NCBI RefSeq assembly: GCF_027587195.1
Contig: NZ_JAPDDP010000065.1
Location: 1-46,256, forward strand
DNA: 46,256 bases
From: Solirubrobacter phytolaccae
GTDB lineage: Bacteria > Actinomycetota > Thermoleophilia > Solirubrobacterales > Solirubrobacteraceae
Direction: 5' to 3'
Part shown: positions 23,708-31,739 of the stretch, piece by piece
How positions within the stretch are numbered: the stretch's first letter is position 1
Layout of the letters: each line of letters begins with the position of its first letter
Position numbers and translations under genes: made by a program
The notes under the pieces: model-generated
Databases searched by the model: none
Seen by the model: the letters and a program-made list of their open reading frames with translations, nothing else
What the model was told of the DNA's origin: nothing

Positions 23708-24919
23708 CTACACCGCCCGCCTCGCGGCCCGAGCGCCGCCCTCGCCGGCCGCCAGTCGCAGGTTGACCGCGGCCGGGGCCAGTGACGACTCCAAGGCCAG
23801 AAGCGACGCTCCGAACACGCCCGCACGAGGTCCGAACGCCGCGCCGGCGACGCGTACCTGAGCCGAGACTTGGTCGTGCACGACATCGCGAACACCCGCG
23901 ATCAAGGCCGGGCTGGACAACGCCAGCTCGCCGCCGAGCACGACGGCCTGCGGGGAGAGGAGTCTCACCGCGTTGGCCACCACGCCGCCGATCGTGCGTC
24001 CCGCGTCGTCGAGCAGGCCGTTGACGGCCCGGTCCCCGGCGGCGGCGAGTCGAGCGAGATCGCGAACGGTCTTCACCGGCCGGTCCGCGCGTGATGCGCG
24101 CTCCACCAGGGTCGCACCGGCGGCGACGGCGCCGACGCATCCGACGTTGCCGCACGCGCACGCGACGTCGACGTCCGCGGCGACCATCACGTGTTCCAGG
24201 TTGATGCCCAGCCGGTGGGTTCCGCGATGGATCCGGCCGCCACGCACCAGCGCGGATTGGATCGAGGCGTCGACGTCCAGGAAGAGCAGATCCGCGACCT
24301 TGCGTCTGGGATGCCGCGATTCGGCGAACGCGGCGGCGCACGCGTCGTGCTCGACCATGATCGGCGCGTCGTACCGCGCGGCGAAGTAGTCATGGGACTG
24401 CCGGCAGACCTCCACCAGCGGCCATCGGCCGGCGGAGATATCGGGGACGACGGACCCAGGCGCCGCGATCCCGATCGCCATGAGCTCCCGAGTGCCCGTC
24501 CCGGCCTGTTCGAGCGTGCTGCGGAGCAGCGAGTGCATGGCTTTCAAGCGCGAGGCGATCGGCGTCGTCAGCTTGACCTCATGGCTGTTCTCGGCCAGCA
24601 CGACGCCCGCCATGTCGATCGCCACGACGCGCAGGCTCGTCGACCCGAGGGTGGCACCGAGCACGACGCCGCGGTCGCTGTTGAGGCGCAGCACGTCTGC
24701 CGGGCGCCCGCCCGTCGACGGGCGTCGCGCCTGCACGGTGATGTAGCCGTGCTCGACGAGATCGCGCACACGGTCGGACACGTCCGACCGGCTGACGCCG
24801 GCGAGCTCGCACAGCTCCGAGCGTGTCACCCCGTCCTTCTGGCGACGAATCACGGCAAGGCAGTGCCCTGCGCTGAATTGCGACGAAGCGTCGATGAAGC
24901 GGGGGTTTGGACGTGTCAT
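23708..24919 (-). CDS. ROK-family transcriptional regulator (NagC/XylR type)
   Basis: This 403-residue protein has an N-terminal winged helix (RRQKDGVTRSELCELAGVSRSDVSDRVRDLVEHGYI) and a C-terminal ROK sugar-kinase fold (about 85-395). The ROK zinc site is present as EHVMVAADVDVACACGNVGC (H plus CxCGxxGC). In the kinase-like domain a VEHDACAAAFAE segment replaces the VENDAN of active kinases, so it is likely a sugar-sensing repressor. ATG 24919 opens into a 488-nt intergenic region with two palindromes. Its sugar targets are not visible here. Confidence 0.88.
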   Translation of the reverse strand: MTRPNPRFIDASSQFSAGHCLAVIRRQKDGVTRSELCELAGVSRSDVSDRVRDLVEHGYITVQARRPSTGGRPADVLRLNSDRGVVLGATLGSTSLRVVAIDMAGVVLAENSHEVKLTTPIASRLKAMHSLLRSTLEQAGTGTRELMAIGIAAPGSVVPDISAGRWPLVEVCRQSHDYFAARYDAPIMVEHDACAAAFAESRHPRRKVADLLFLDVDASIQSALVRGGRIHRGTHRLGINLEHVMVAADVDVACACGNVGCVGAVAAGATLVERASRADRPVKTVRDLARLAAAGDRAVNGLLDDAGRTIGGVVANAVRLLSPQAVVLGGELALSSPALIAGVRDVVHDQVSAQVRVAGAAFGPRAGVFGASLLALESSLAPAAVNLRLAAGEGGARAARRAV

Positions 24920-25407
24920 CGGGCGGGCTCCACCGAGGAGGTAGCTGGTTGCGTAGGCCGCGCGTCCGTGCGCCGGAGCGACGCGACGGACGGGCAGGCC
25001 ACCCTCACAGTGCAAGAGCGACCATACCACCGGTATGTTGTTCGCGCAGCAACCGCCAGAAAACGGGTTCCATCTCGGCGTCCAGGCCATACCGTCGGCA
25101 CAGCGTCCCTGTGGACCTTCCAGCGCGCGATCGCGGCACGATGAGGGGAATTTCGGCTCCAGGAGGTGCTCGCCGAGCGCTCCGGGCCCGCTTTCGCCCA
25201 GCTTCTCCGCCGCCCTCGCTCGATTCTCACCCCGGACGCGCGTTCCGCCAGTACGTTCCGGTATGGCGGTTTCCTTTCGAACACTCCCGCTCAGTCGGGG
25301 TCGGAGGCGGCGCGCCCATACCAACGGAACGTCGAGGACCGAGCGGTTCCGCGAACCACCCGATCGTCGCGATACCACTGGTATGCAAGTGGACTATCCT
25401 GTCGCAC
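24920..25407. promoter_or_regulatory. 488-nt divergent control region with two related palindromes
   Basis: No convincing gene is seen between the ROK and TetR starts. It holds CATACC-N3-GGTATG at 25023-25037 and ATACC-ACT-GGTAT at 25372-25384, the same half-site 350 bp apart. Extra half-sites are GGTATG at 25260 and CATACC at 25317; each is near a CGTTCCG/CGGAACG. The second palindrome occupies the -35 position of the TetR promoter (-10 TATCCT, 25395-25400; ATG 7 nt later). Looping by the TetR protein is plausible. Confidence 0.6.
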
Positions 25408-26010
25408 ATGGCCACCAGAACACAGGCGCCGTCTCCTCAGAAGGCGGACGAGCTCGCGCAGGCCGCGTTCGCGTTGTTCTGCAGCCGCGGGATCGACGGA
25501 GTCAACCTGGATCAGATCGCCGCGGCGGCCGGCGTGACCAAGGGCAGCCTGTACTGGCACTACGCGTCCAAGAAGGACGTGATCCTCGCGGCCGCCGATC
25601 TCTACTACACGCGCTGGCGTGAGGAGATGGCCGCAGCGACCGGTCCGGCCGTGACCATGGTCGACAAGCTCGAGGCGGCGATCGCGTACTCGGTGCGCAG
25701 CTGCCTGCTCAACGACGCCAACCGCATCTTCTCCACCGAGGTCATCGCCCTGTCCGTCTACGACTCGGACCTCCGGGCCAGTTGGGCGAACTTCCAGGAC
25801 GAGGTCGACCGGTTCTTCCTCGGGCTCACGCACCAGGCCGTGGGGAACGGCGAGCTGCTGTGCGAGGACGTCGACCGCGCGGTCGACTTGATGATCGCGG
25901 CCATGGAGGGCATCAAGCAGATCGCGCTGTTCAGGCCGCAGATCTGCGCGCCGCAGAGCGAGCAGCGCACCTGCCGCCGCCTCATGTCGCTCCTCGGCAC
26001 CCCAGCCTAG
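25408..26010 (+). CDS. TetR-family regulator
   Basis: This 200-residue TetR protein has its DNA-binding part at KADELAQAAFALFCSRGIDGVNLDQIAAAAGVTKGSLYWHYASKKDVI. A longer C-terminal domain contains SCLLNDANRIFSTEVIALSVYDSDLRASWANFQDEVDRFF and a two-Cys end. ATG 25408 lies 7 nt after TATCCT, implying a leaderless mRNA. The ATACC-ACT-GGTAT palindrome at its -35 suggests autorepression. It converges on the RiPP operon (stop codons share CTAG at 26007-26010), but nothing shows that it controls that operon, whose operator is different. Confidence 0.88.
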   Translation: MATRTQAPSPQKADELAQAAFALFCSRGIDGVNLDQIAAAAGVTKGSLYWHYASKKDVILAAADLYYTRWREEMAAATGPAVTMVDKLEAAIAYSVRSCLLNDANRIFSTEVIALSVYDSDLRASWANFQDEVDRFFLGLTHQAVGNGELLCEDVDRAVDLMIAAMEGIKQIALFRPQICAPQSEQRTCRRLMSLLGTPA

Positions 26011-26738
26011 GCCTCGTAGCCAGCGGCGATCACGTAGACGGCGCCGGCAACGGTCGGTTCGACGCGGAGCAGCGCGTTGAGACGGCCGTCGGCGAAGCCG
26101 CCGATGCACAGCGTCTGCAGCCCGAGCTCGAACGCGCGCAGGCAGAGGTTCTGCGCGTAGTGGCCGGCCTCGAGCAGGAGGTAGCGATAGCCGCGCGGCC
26201 CGTACTTGTCCTGGGTGCGGGCGAAGCGCGCGACGAGCACGACGACGACGTTCGCGTCGGTGATGAGCGGATACGCGAACAGGGCGTCGGCGAGGCGCGG
26301 CGGTACCGGCTCGTGGTCGAGCTCGAGCAGCGCGTGGCCGAGGGCGTCGTAGCGGTACAAGCCCTCCGCGAGGCCGGTGACGTCGTGCACGAACAGGTGG
26401 GCCTCCAGGGGGAAGAGCCCGCCGGCGGAAGGCGTCGCGCGTCGCAGGCTGTCGTGCTCGGTGTGCTCGAGCACGCCCTGGCCGCCGGCGAGCAGCGAGG
26501 CGAGCGTCGCGAGTGGCAGCTCGGCCGCGCGGAACTCACGGCACGAGCGGCGACCACGCTGGAGGGCGACGAGCGCGCTGTCGCTCGCGGCGGGCAACGG
26601 GACGAGCGGGCGCTCGCCGGGATCGAGCAGCGGCGCGTGGCCGGCCTCGAGCTCGTACGCCGCATCGTTGAGCCACGGCTCGGAGTTGAGGTGGTACAGC
26701 AGCGACAGCGTCGTGGTGTCGTCGATCGGAAGCGTCAT
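26007..26738 (-). CDS. SagB-like FMN-dependent azoline dehydrogenase (RiPP)
   Basis: This 243-residue protein is of the nitroreductase superfamily, SagB type. It has the FMN-binding RRSCREF segment (63-69), SAGGLFPLEAHLFVHDV, ALGHALLELDHE and the LLLEAGHYAQNLCLRAFELGLQTLCIGGF region that is diagnostic of SagB/ThcOx. Such enzymes oxidise thiazolines and oxazolines, made by a YcaO cyclodehydratase, to aromatic azoles. It is the last gene of the five-gene RiPP operon and overlaps the YcaO gene by 4 nt. Confidence 0.9.
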   Translation of the reverse strand: MTLPIDDTTTLSLLYHLNSEPWLNDAAYELEAGHAPLLDPGERPLVPLPAASDSALVALQRGRRSCREFRAAELPLATLASLLAGGQGVLEHTEHDSLRRATPSAGGLFPLEAHLFVHDVTGLAEGLYRYDALGHALLELDHEPVPPRLADALFAYPLITDANVVVVLVARFARTQDKYGPRGYRYLLLEAGHYAQNLCLRAFELGLQTLCIGGFADGRLNALLRVEPTVAGAVYVIAAGYEA

Positions 26739-27949
26739 GCCAGCGGGTGTGGACAGGGGTTCAGCTCCGGGCCGAGACGGGTGCCGCCGAGGCGCTCCTG
26801 CCCGAAGCCGAAGTGGATCGGCTGCAGACCGGACGCGAGCACGCGAACGATGCGGTAGCCACTCGGGCGAACGTCTGGCGTCGTCAACTCGACGTAGACG
26901 GGCGGGTAGCCGAGGTCTGCGAGCGCCTGCGCGCAGTCTTCGAGCACGTCCGAGTGCCCCTCGAAGTCGGTGATCGAAGCTCGCTCGCCGCCGCGCCAGA
27001 GGAACGCGAACTGCTCGCGCTGCTCGGGCAGCGCCGCGTACGCGCTGTGATCGTCCAGGAGCCGGACGTCCTCCGGACGCGTGAGGCGACCGGCCGGCGG
27101 CCGGTCCCGGAAGCGCGCGTTCTCGGCCGGGCGGGCCTGGCAGAGCTCGAACAGCGCCTTCTCGAGCGCCGTCGCCGGGGTCGGGTGGCAGCCCATCGCG
27201 AGCACGGTCGCGGCGCGCCCCGGCGTGTCGTCGAGCGCGAGCGCGAGCACCACCGTGGCGGGCAGATCGGTGGGCAGGACGAACGCGCGCAGCTCGACGC
27301 CGAGCGCGGCGTGATGGCGGTGCAGGGCCGCCGCGATCCCGGTCTCCAGCGCGATCTCCACGGCCGGCCGTCGGTTCATCCAGGCGATCATCAGCGCATC
27401 GCGCTCGATCAGCTCGCACAGCCCGGAGCGCACGGCACTCGGGAGGTCCGGCCCGGCGGCGAGTCCGTTCGTCGTCATCTGGACCAGCGCCGTCGGTGCG
27501 ACGAGCATGACGAGCGCGGCGGGCACGGCGACGGCCACGCCGCCGAGCACGCGGCTCCCGCGAAGCCACGCGAGCGGCTCCCGCTCGTCCCACGGCGGGT
27601 ACGGCCAGTCGTCGCGCGCGTACTGCTCGTCCGCGTAGAGCACGCACTCGGTGGGCGTGATCGCGTTCTCGAGGTCCGCTGCGACCGCCGAGAACATGGG
27701 CTGGGGAAGCGACGCGCAGTAGCGCTCCAGCGCCTCGCCCACGGCCGCCGCCTTGGCAGCTGCCTCCGTGCGTCCCTTGCCTGCCGTCACCCGCTCGGAG
27801 CGCCGCGCGACGAGGTAGTCGTAGTTCGCCAGCGTGGCCGTCCACAGGTGCGGAGGCTCGGGTTCCGCGCTCCCGCGCACCTGCGGGCGCAGCGCGCGGA
27901 TCACGCCCACGCGGGGGCTGACGAGATCCGCCCACGGCTCAGCGGTCAT
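26735..27949 (-). CDS. YcaO-type cyclodehydratase (RiPP, TOMM D-protein)
   Basis: This 404-residue YcaO protein uses ATP to cyclise Cys (or Ser/Thr) of a precursor peptide into azolines. The ATP/Mg site elements are GEALERYC (E72, E75), LCELIERD (E179, E182) and ALEKALFELCQ (E262, E267, Q270). The C-terminus ends P398-C-P400-H-P402, the PxPxP motif that completes the active site of TOMM cyclodehydratases. A separate E1-like partner is encoded just upstream with an 11-nt overlap, the normal C/D pairing. Substrate: most likely the five-Cys precursor at 30857. Confidence 0.92.
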   Translation of the reverse strand: MTAEPWADLVSPRVGVIRALRPQVRGSAEPEPPHLWTATLANYDYLVARRSERVTAGKGRTEAAAKAAAVGEALERYCASLPQPMFSAVAADLENAITPTECVLYADEQYARDDWPYPPWDEREPLAWLRGSRVLGGVAVAVPAALVMLVAPTALVQMTTNGLAAGPDLPSAVRSGLCELIERDALMIAWMNRRPAVEIALETGIAAALHRHHAALGVELRAFVLPTDLPATVVLALALDDTPGRAATVLAMGCHPTPATALEKALFELCQARPAENARFRDRPPAGRLTRPEDVRLLDDHSAYAALPEQREQFAFLWRGGERASITDFEGHSDVLEDCAQALADLGYPPVYVELTTPDVRPSGYRIVRVLASGLQPIHFGFGQERLGGTRLGPELNPCPHPLA

Positions 27950-29027
27950 GGCACGCGGGGCAGTCGGGCTTGCGCAGCACGGCGTGACGCTCGATCGCGA
28001 GGTCGGTCAGCCGAATCGTGAGGATGCGGCCGACCAGCGCGGGCGCCGCCAAACCGGACAGGTCGTTGAGCACCTCGTTGCCCGCGAGGTTCGCGGCGAT
28101 CCCGGCGCCGAACACCAGGTTCTCGCGCCGGTCGCTGTCGTCGCTGCGGCGGCGGTCGAGCCGGCGTTCGTGCACGAACGCGTGCTCGGGGTTGCCCGCG
28201 CACGCCACGGCGCGCATCCGGTAGCACATGAAGCACGCGCTGCGGCCCGGGTCGATGGCGGGGCCGACGATCACCTCGGCGCCTGAAAGCGCGCACGCGA
28301 TCCAGCGCACGTGCAACGCCAGACACGCACGGTTGACCTTGTACGCCAGGTTCAGCTGTCCCGCATCAAGGCAGCAGAGCACGTAGTCCGAGCCGGCGAT
28401 GGCGCGTCGCACGTCCTCGTCGTCCTCCAGCGGCGTGTCCAGCGCGAGTACCTCGCAATCGGGAGCGGCCGCCCGCGCTTGCGCCGCCACCCGCTGCGCG
28501 CGGCTCGCCCCCACGGCCTCGACGCCGAGAAACGGCGAGAAGTACGTGTCCGCGGGCGTCACCGCGAGCGCGTCGTGGCAGCGCAGCGTTCCGACGCCCG
28601 CGGCCGCGAGCGCGAGGACCGCCGCCGGCCCGGCGCCGCCGAGCCCGATCACCGTCACGGTCGCTGTCGCCAGCCGGCGCTGCAGGTCCTCCCCGGGCGC
28701 GAGGTCGCTGAACAGGTTGCGCTGCGGCAGCCTCCGCTCGGGCCCCGGCTCGTCCGGGGCCTCGACGACGACGCCCTGGGCGAGGAGCAGGTCGAGCGTC
28801 TCGGCGAGGTCCTCGGCGTCGATCACGTCGCTCGCCTGCGCCTGGATGTCATCGAGCGAGCGAGTGCCGTCGAGCAGTGGCACGACACGCTCGCACAGCT
28901 CGCGAAACCCGAGGCCCTTGAGCGTCAGCGAGCGTCGCTCGGAGACGATGTGCAGCGCCTCGTCACCGTCCTCGTCGGGCGGGTCGAACCACACCGAGAC
29001 GTGGCTAGGCAGCAGCAGCCGTTGCAC
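27939..29027 (-). CDS. E1/ThiF-like RiPP partner protein (leader-binding, TOMM C-protein)
   Basis: This 362-residue protein has an N-terminal winged-helix/RRE-like part (about 1-90: VWFDPPDEDG, ELCERVVPLLDGTRSLDDI, LLLAQGVVVEA). A ThiF/E1-like Rossmann fold follows with GLGGAG (128-133). Zinc ligands are C265-x2-C268 (CFMC) and C356-x2-C359 (CPAC). In TOMM systems such proteins bind the precursor leader and present the core to YcaO; they do not adenylate. GTG 29027 lies 23 nt inside the radical SAM gene, and the 3' end overlaps YcaO by 11 nt. Confidence 0.88.
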   Translation of the reverse strand: MQRLLLPSHVSVWFDPPDEDGDEALHIVSERRSLTLKGLGFRELCERVVPLLDGTRSLDDIQAQASDVIDAEDLAETLDLLLAQGVVVEAPDEPGPERRLPQRNLFSDLAPGEDLQRRLATATVTVIGLGGAGPAAVLALAAAGVGTLRCHDALAVTPADTYFSPFLGVEAVGASRAQRVAAQARAAAPDCEVLALDTPLEDDEDVRRAIAGSDYVLCCLDAGQLNLAYKVNRACLALHVRWIACALSGAEVIVGPAIDPGRSACFMCYRMRAVACAGNPEHAFVHERRLDRRRSDDSDRRENLVFGAGIAANLAGNEVLNDLSGLAAPALVGRILTIRLTDLAIERHAVLRKPDCPACHDR

Positions 29028-30864
29028 GGCGAACGCCGGCCCGTGGCGGTCGGCGTTTGCGGAAGACGGCCAGCGCGAGGTAGCGGTCGCCGATCTGGGC
29101 AAGCAGGCGGTCGGCGAGGAGCGCCTCGAGCGCGTCGTCGACATCGGCACCGGCGAGCTCCGGGTCGCGCCGGAGGGCCGCGCGGGTCCGGCCGACGTCG
29201 CACAGCTCGTAGACCCGCGCATGTACCCCGTCGAGCTCGTGCCGCTCGGCGGTCGCGACCGGGCGCGTGTCGGTGACGACGAGCCGATCGTCCTCGGCGT
29301 CCAGATTCAACTCGGGACGGTCGGTGTTCTGGCCGCGCCACCACGACGCCACCGCCCGGTTCATCGCGTCCGTGTAGTCGCGCGGCCGGCGGCCGTCGGC
29401 GTAGTCGAAATCGAAGTAGTAGGCCAGCCTCGCCATCTCGCGACGACCGAGCGGGAAGACGTAGAAGTACGCTCGGCTCGGGCGAACTCTCCGGAACCCG
29501 TACTCCTCGCTGCGGGCGTGGAACGGGCTGAAGCGATCAAGCCGCACCTGCGCGGTGGACATCGGCGCATCCAGGTGCACCAGCAGCGGCATCAGCTCTG
29601 CCATTCGCTCGTACTCGGCCGGCGGCTCACCGGGGAAGCCCGCCAGCACGTTCCAGCAGCAGCGGATCCCGAGCTCGGCGCACCAGCGCAGCAGCGCGAT
29701 GTTCTGCGCGGCCGAGACACCCTTGTCCATCCGCTTGAGCACATCATCGGAGAGGCTTTCGATGCCCGGCTGGATCTGGCGGATGCCGCCGCGGTGCAGC
29801 TGCACGAGCTGCTCGTAGCGGAGGTTGGCCTTGACCTCGTAGAAGAGGTCGAGCTCGAGCCCGTCCTCGGCCAGCAGCGGGAACAGCGTGTCGATGTAGT
29901 GCAGGTCGAGGATGTTGTCCACGACGCCGAAACGCAGCTCGCCGTACCGGCGTGCGAGCCACGTCAGCTCGTCGAACGCTCGCTGCGGGCTCTTGCTGCG
30001 AAACGCCATCGAGTCGCCGTTGAGCCCGCAGAACGTGCAGTGATGCTTCGCGCCCCACCAGCAGCCGCGCGACGTCTCGACGGGCAGGTAGGTCTGCACC
30101 TCCGCGGCGATGGGCGAGCCGCGCACCTGCGCGAAGTAGTCGTCGTAGTCCGGGTACGGAAGTGCATCGAGATCGACGACCGGCGGTGCGTTGACCGCCT
30201 CGTCGTGGCCACGTGAGCGCACGCCGCGGACGGGTCCGCTGGCGCCGCCCAGCAGCACGTCGAGCAGTTGCGGGAGCGAGCGGTCGGCCTCACCACTCGC
30301 GACGTGATCGATCCACGGGAACGACGCGAGCATCTGCGCGCCCATCTCGCCTTCGCAGTTCGCGCCACCGAAGACGACGATCGGCGGCTCCGCGGCCTCC
30401 TTGAGGCGGCGTGCGACTGCCAGGCAGGCGCACGTCTGGTGGAACGTCGTCGTGAACCCGACGACGCGGGGGCGGTGGGCCAGCACGCGCGCCGCGCAGG
30501 CTTCGAGGTACTCGCCGCGGCCGGTCCGCATCACCCCGATCGACTCCAGCAGCTCGGCCGGCGCGTTCCCGCTGAGCACTCGCTCGAGATACTCCTCGGC
30601 GGGCGGGATCCGATCGCCGAACACGTCGTCGGCGAACAGCCACTCGCCCGCGAGGACGTCCGGCGCCAGCGCGTTCGCGACCGCGGCATAGGGCTCCGGC
30701 CCGACCCGCGCCGCGAACGCGACATTGCAGTACTCGATCGACGCCGACCAACCGGCCGCACACGCCGCCGCCTTGAGCAGGCTCACGCCGATCGCCGGCC
30801 GATCGACGTCGGCGAACGGCATGACGACGAAGACGATGTCGGTGCGCGAGGTGGAGTCAGCCAC
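29005..30864 (-). CDS. RiPP maturation radical SAM C-methyltransferase (B12-binding)
   Basis: This 619-residue protein has an N-terminal B12-binding-like domain (about 5-235, with VVGFTTTFHQTCACLAVARRL, VVFGGANCEGEMGAQML and VASGEADRSLPQLL). A radical SAM barrel then follows. Its 4Fe-4S ligands are C268, C276 and C279 in the CX7CX2C arrangement GCWWGAKHHCTFCGLNG, the signature of the RiPP-type family that I know as TIGR03975. The C-terminal ~110 residues form a winged-helix-like region. These enzymes methylate unactivated carbons of a precursor peptide using methylcobalamin. It starts 8 nt inside the precursor gene and is the second gene of the operon. Confidence 0.92.
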   Translation of the reverse strand: MADSTSRTDIVFVVMPFADVDRPAIGVSLLKAAACAAGWSASIEYCNVAFAARVGPEPYAAVANALAPDVLAGEWLFADDVFGDRIPPAEEYLERVLSGNAPAELLESIGVMRTGRGEYLEACAARVLAHRPRVVGFTTTFHQTCACLAVARRLKEAAEPPIVVFGGANCEGEMGAQMLASFPWIDHVASGEADRSLPQLLDVLLGGASGPVRGVRSRGHDEAVNAPPVVDLDALPYPDYDDYFAQVRGSPIAAEVQTYLPVETSRGCWWGAKHHCTFCGLNGDSMAFRSKSPQRAFDELTWLARRYGELRFGVVDNILDLHYIDTLFPLLAEDGLELDLFYEVKANLRYEQLVQLHRGGIRQIQPGIESLSDDVLKRMDKGVSAAQNIALLRWCAELGIRCCWNVLAGFPGEPPAEYERMAELMPLLVHLDAPMSTAQVRLDRFSPFHARSEEYGFRRVRPSRAYFYVFPLGRREMARLAYYFDFDYADGRRPRDYTDAMNRAVASWWRGQNTDRPELNLDAEDDRLVVTDTRPVATAERHELDGVHARVYELCDVGRTRAALRRDPELAGADVDDALEALLADRLLAQIGDRYLALAVFRKRRPPRAGVRRATAAAA

Positions 30865-31231
30865 CGAGCCCGCCGAAGCCGCCTCCTCCGAAGCCGCCTC
30901 CCGGCCACCCGCCGCCGCATTCGAAGCACTCGAAGCATTGCCGGATGATCGGCTGGCGGATGATCGGCTGCCGGATCACGATCGGCTGCCGGATGACGGG
31001 CTGGCGAATCGGGGTGATGCCGCACTCATTGACACCGCACTCGTCAATGGCCCCCGCTCCCGCTCCCGCCCCCGCCGCAGCGGCGGCGGCGCCCTGTTGG
31101 CCGAGCAAGGCGCTCACCTTGTGGAAGGCCTTGAGCTCGTCCTCTGTGATGTGCACTTGCGACAGCTTGTCCTCGAGCTCGCTGACACGCGCCTCGAGCG
31201 ACTTCTCGCCGCCCTTCTGCTCGTCCGCCAT
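30857..31231 (-). CDS. RiPP precursor peptide with IRQP repeats and five Cys
   Basis: This is a 124-residue peptide. Residues 1-46 look like a leader: charged and coiled-coil-like (LEARVSELEDKLSQVHITED, then ELKAFHKVSALL). Residues 47-61 are an Ala/Gly linker. The core-like part starts near I62: DECGVNECG (C65, C70), then four IRQP units (75-94) and IRQC, then CFECFEC (C99, C102, C105), ending in a Gly-rich tail with WPGGG (W109). After residue 62 there is one Thr and no Ser, so the Cys are the obvious azole sites. A GGGAGG lies 4 nt before ATG 31231. First gene of the operon; its stop overlaps the radical SAM start. The cleavage site is not evident. Confidence 0.85.
   Translation of the reverse strand: MADEQKGGEKSLEARVSELEDKLSQVHITEDELKAFHKVSALLGQQGAAAAAAGAGAGAGAIDECGVNECGITPIRQPVIRQPIVIRQPIIRQPIIRQCFECFECGGGWPGGGFGGGGFGGLGG
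30942..31004. repeat. In-frame 15-nt tandem repeat inside the precursor core
   Basis: Four units of CGGATGATCGGCTGG type (plus-strand reading) lie at 30942, 30957, 30972 and 30990. The third is 18 nt because of one extra codon. They encode the IRQP(I/V) repeats of the precursor. Units 1 and 2 differ at one base, which suggests recent duplication and a core that can grow or shrink by whole codons. Confidence 0.8.
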
Positions 31232-31269
31232 GAGACCTCCCGTGGGAGCTGCTGTTGGGTTCGCCTACG

Positions 31270-31297
31270 CGTATCACCAGTCGGTGGTGATAGTCAA
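31270..31297 (-). promoter_or_regulatory. RiPP operon promoter with internal palindromic operator
   Basis: On the coding strand TTGACT (31292-31297), 16 nt and GATACG (31270-31275) form a promoter 39 nt before the precursor ATG. TATCACCA-N5-TGGTGATA (31272-31292), perfect over 8-bp arms, fills the spacer and overlaps the -10. A dimeric repressor here would block the operon. No gene encoding it is adjacent; the TetR at 25408 appears to use a different palindrome. Confidence 0.65.
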
Positions 31298-31344
31298 CGA
31301 TCACCGATCGAAGTGGATAGTCGGACCAAGATTCGATCAATCGC

Positions 31345-31725
31345 TCAGGTCGGAAGGACCGCGATCGCTTCGATCGAGACGAGCAGTCCGCGCGGAAGCC
31401 GCACGTTGGCCGGGGCCGAGCGCGCCGGCGGTGGGTCGGGCATGTGCCGCGCGTACACCTCGTTGAGGCGGCCGAAGTCCTCGACGTTCGCGTAGAAGAT
31501 CGTCGTCTTGACCACATCGTCCATCGACGCGCCCGTCGCTTCGAGCACGCGCGCCAAGTTGGTCAGCGCCTGCTCGGTCTGAGCCTCGATCCCTTCCGGG
31601 ATCACCCCCGTCGGATCGATGCCGGCCATCCCCGAGCAAAAGACAAGGCCGTTGGCGACGACCGCCTGGCTGTACGGACCGAGTGCGGCTGGAGCCTCTG
31701 CACTGGACACTGCGCGTCTGGTCAT
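31345..31725 (-). CDS. RidA/YjgF-family protein
   Basis: This 126-residue RidA-superfamily protein has the marker motifs LGPYSQAVVANGLVFCSGMAGIDP and NLARVLEATGASMDDVVKTTIFY. PPARSAPANVRLP contains the Arg that binds substrate carboxylates in deaminating members. RidA proteins hydrolyse reactive enamines and imines from PLP enzymes. GGGGAGA lies 8 nt before ATG 31725. It precedes the RiPP operon on the same strand, but a 113-nt gap with its own promoter separates them. Confidence 0.9.
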   Translation of the reverse strand: MTRRAVSSAEAPAALGPYSQAVVANGLVFCSGMAGIDPTGVIPEGIEAQTEQALTNLARVLEATGASMDDVVKTTIFYANVEDFGRLNEVYARHMPDPPPARSAPANVRLPRGLLVSIEAIAVLPT

Positions 31726-31739
31726 CACGCAAGTCTCCC

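Noticed and set aside
24920..25407. N-terminal extension of the TetR protein or a separate gene upstream
   Set aside because: The in-frame extension crosses two palindromes and the -10, is low-complexity, and TetR homology begins after ATG 25408.
30942..31004. Tandem 15-nt repeats as a possible CRISPR array
   Set aside because: There are no spacers, the units abut, and they encode IRQP in frame in the precursor.
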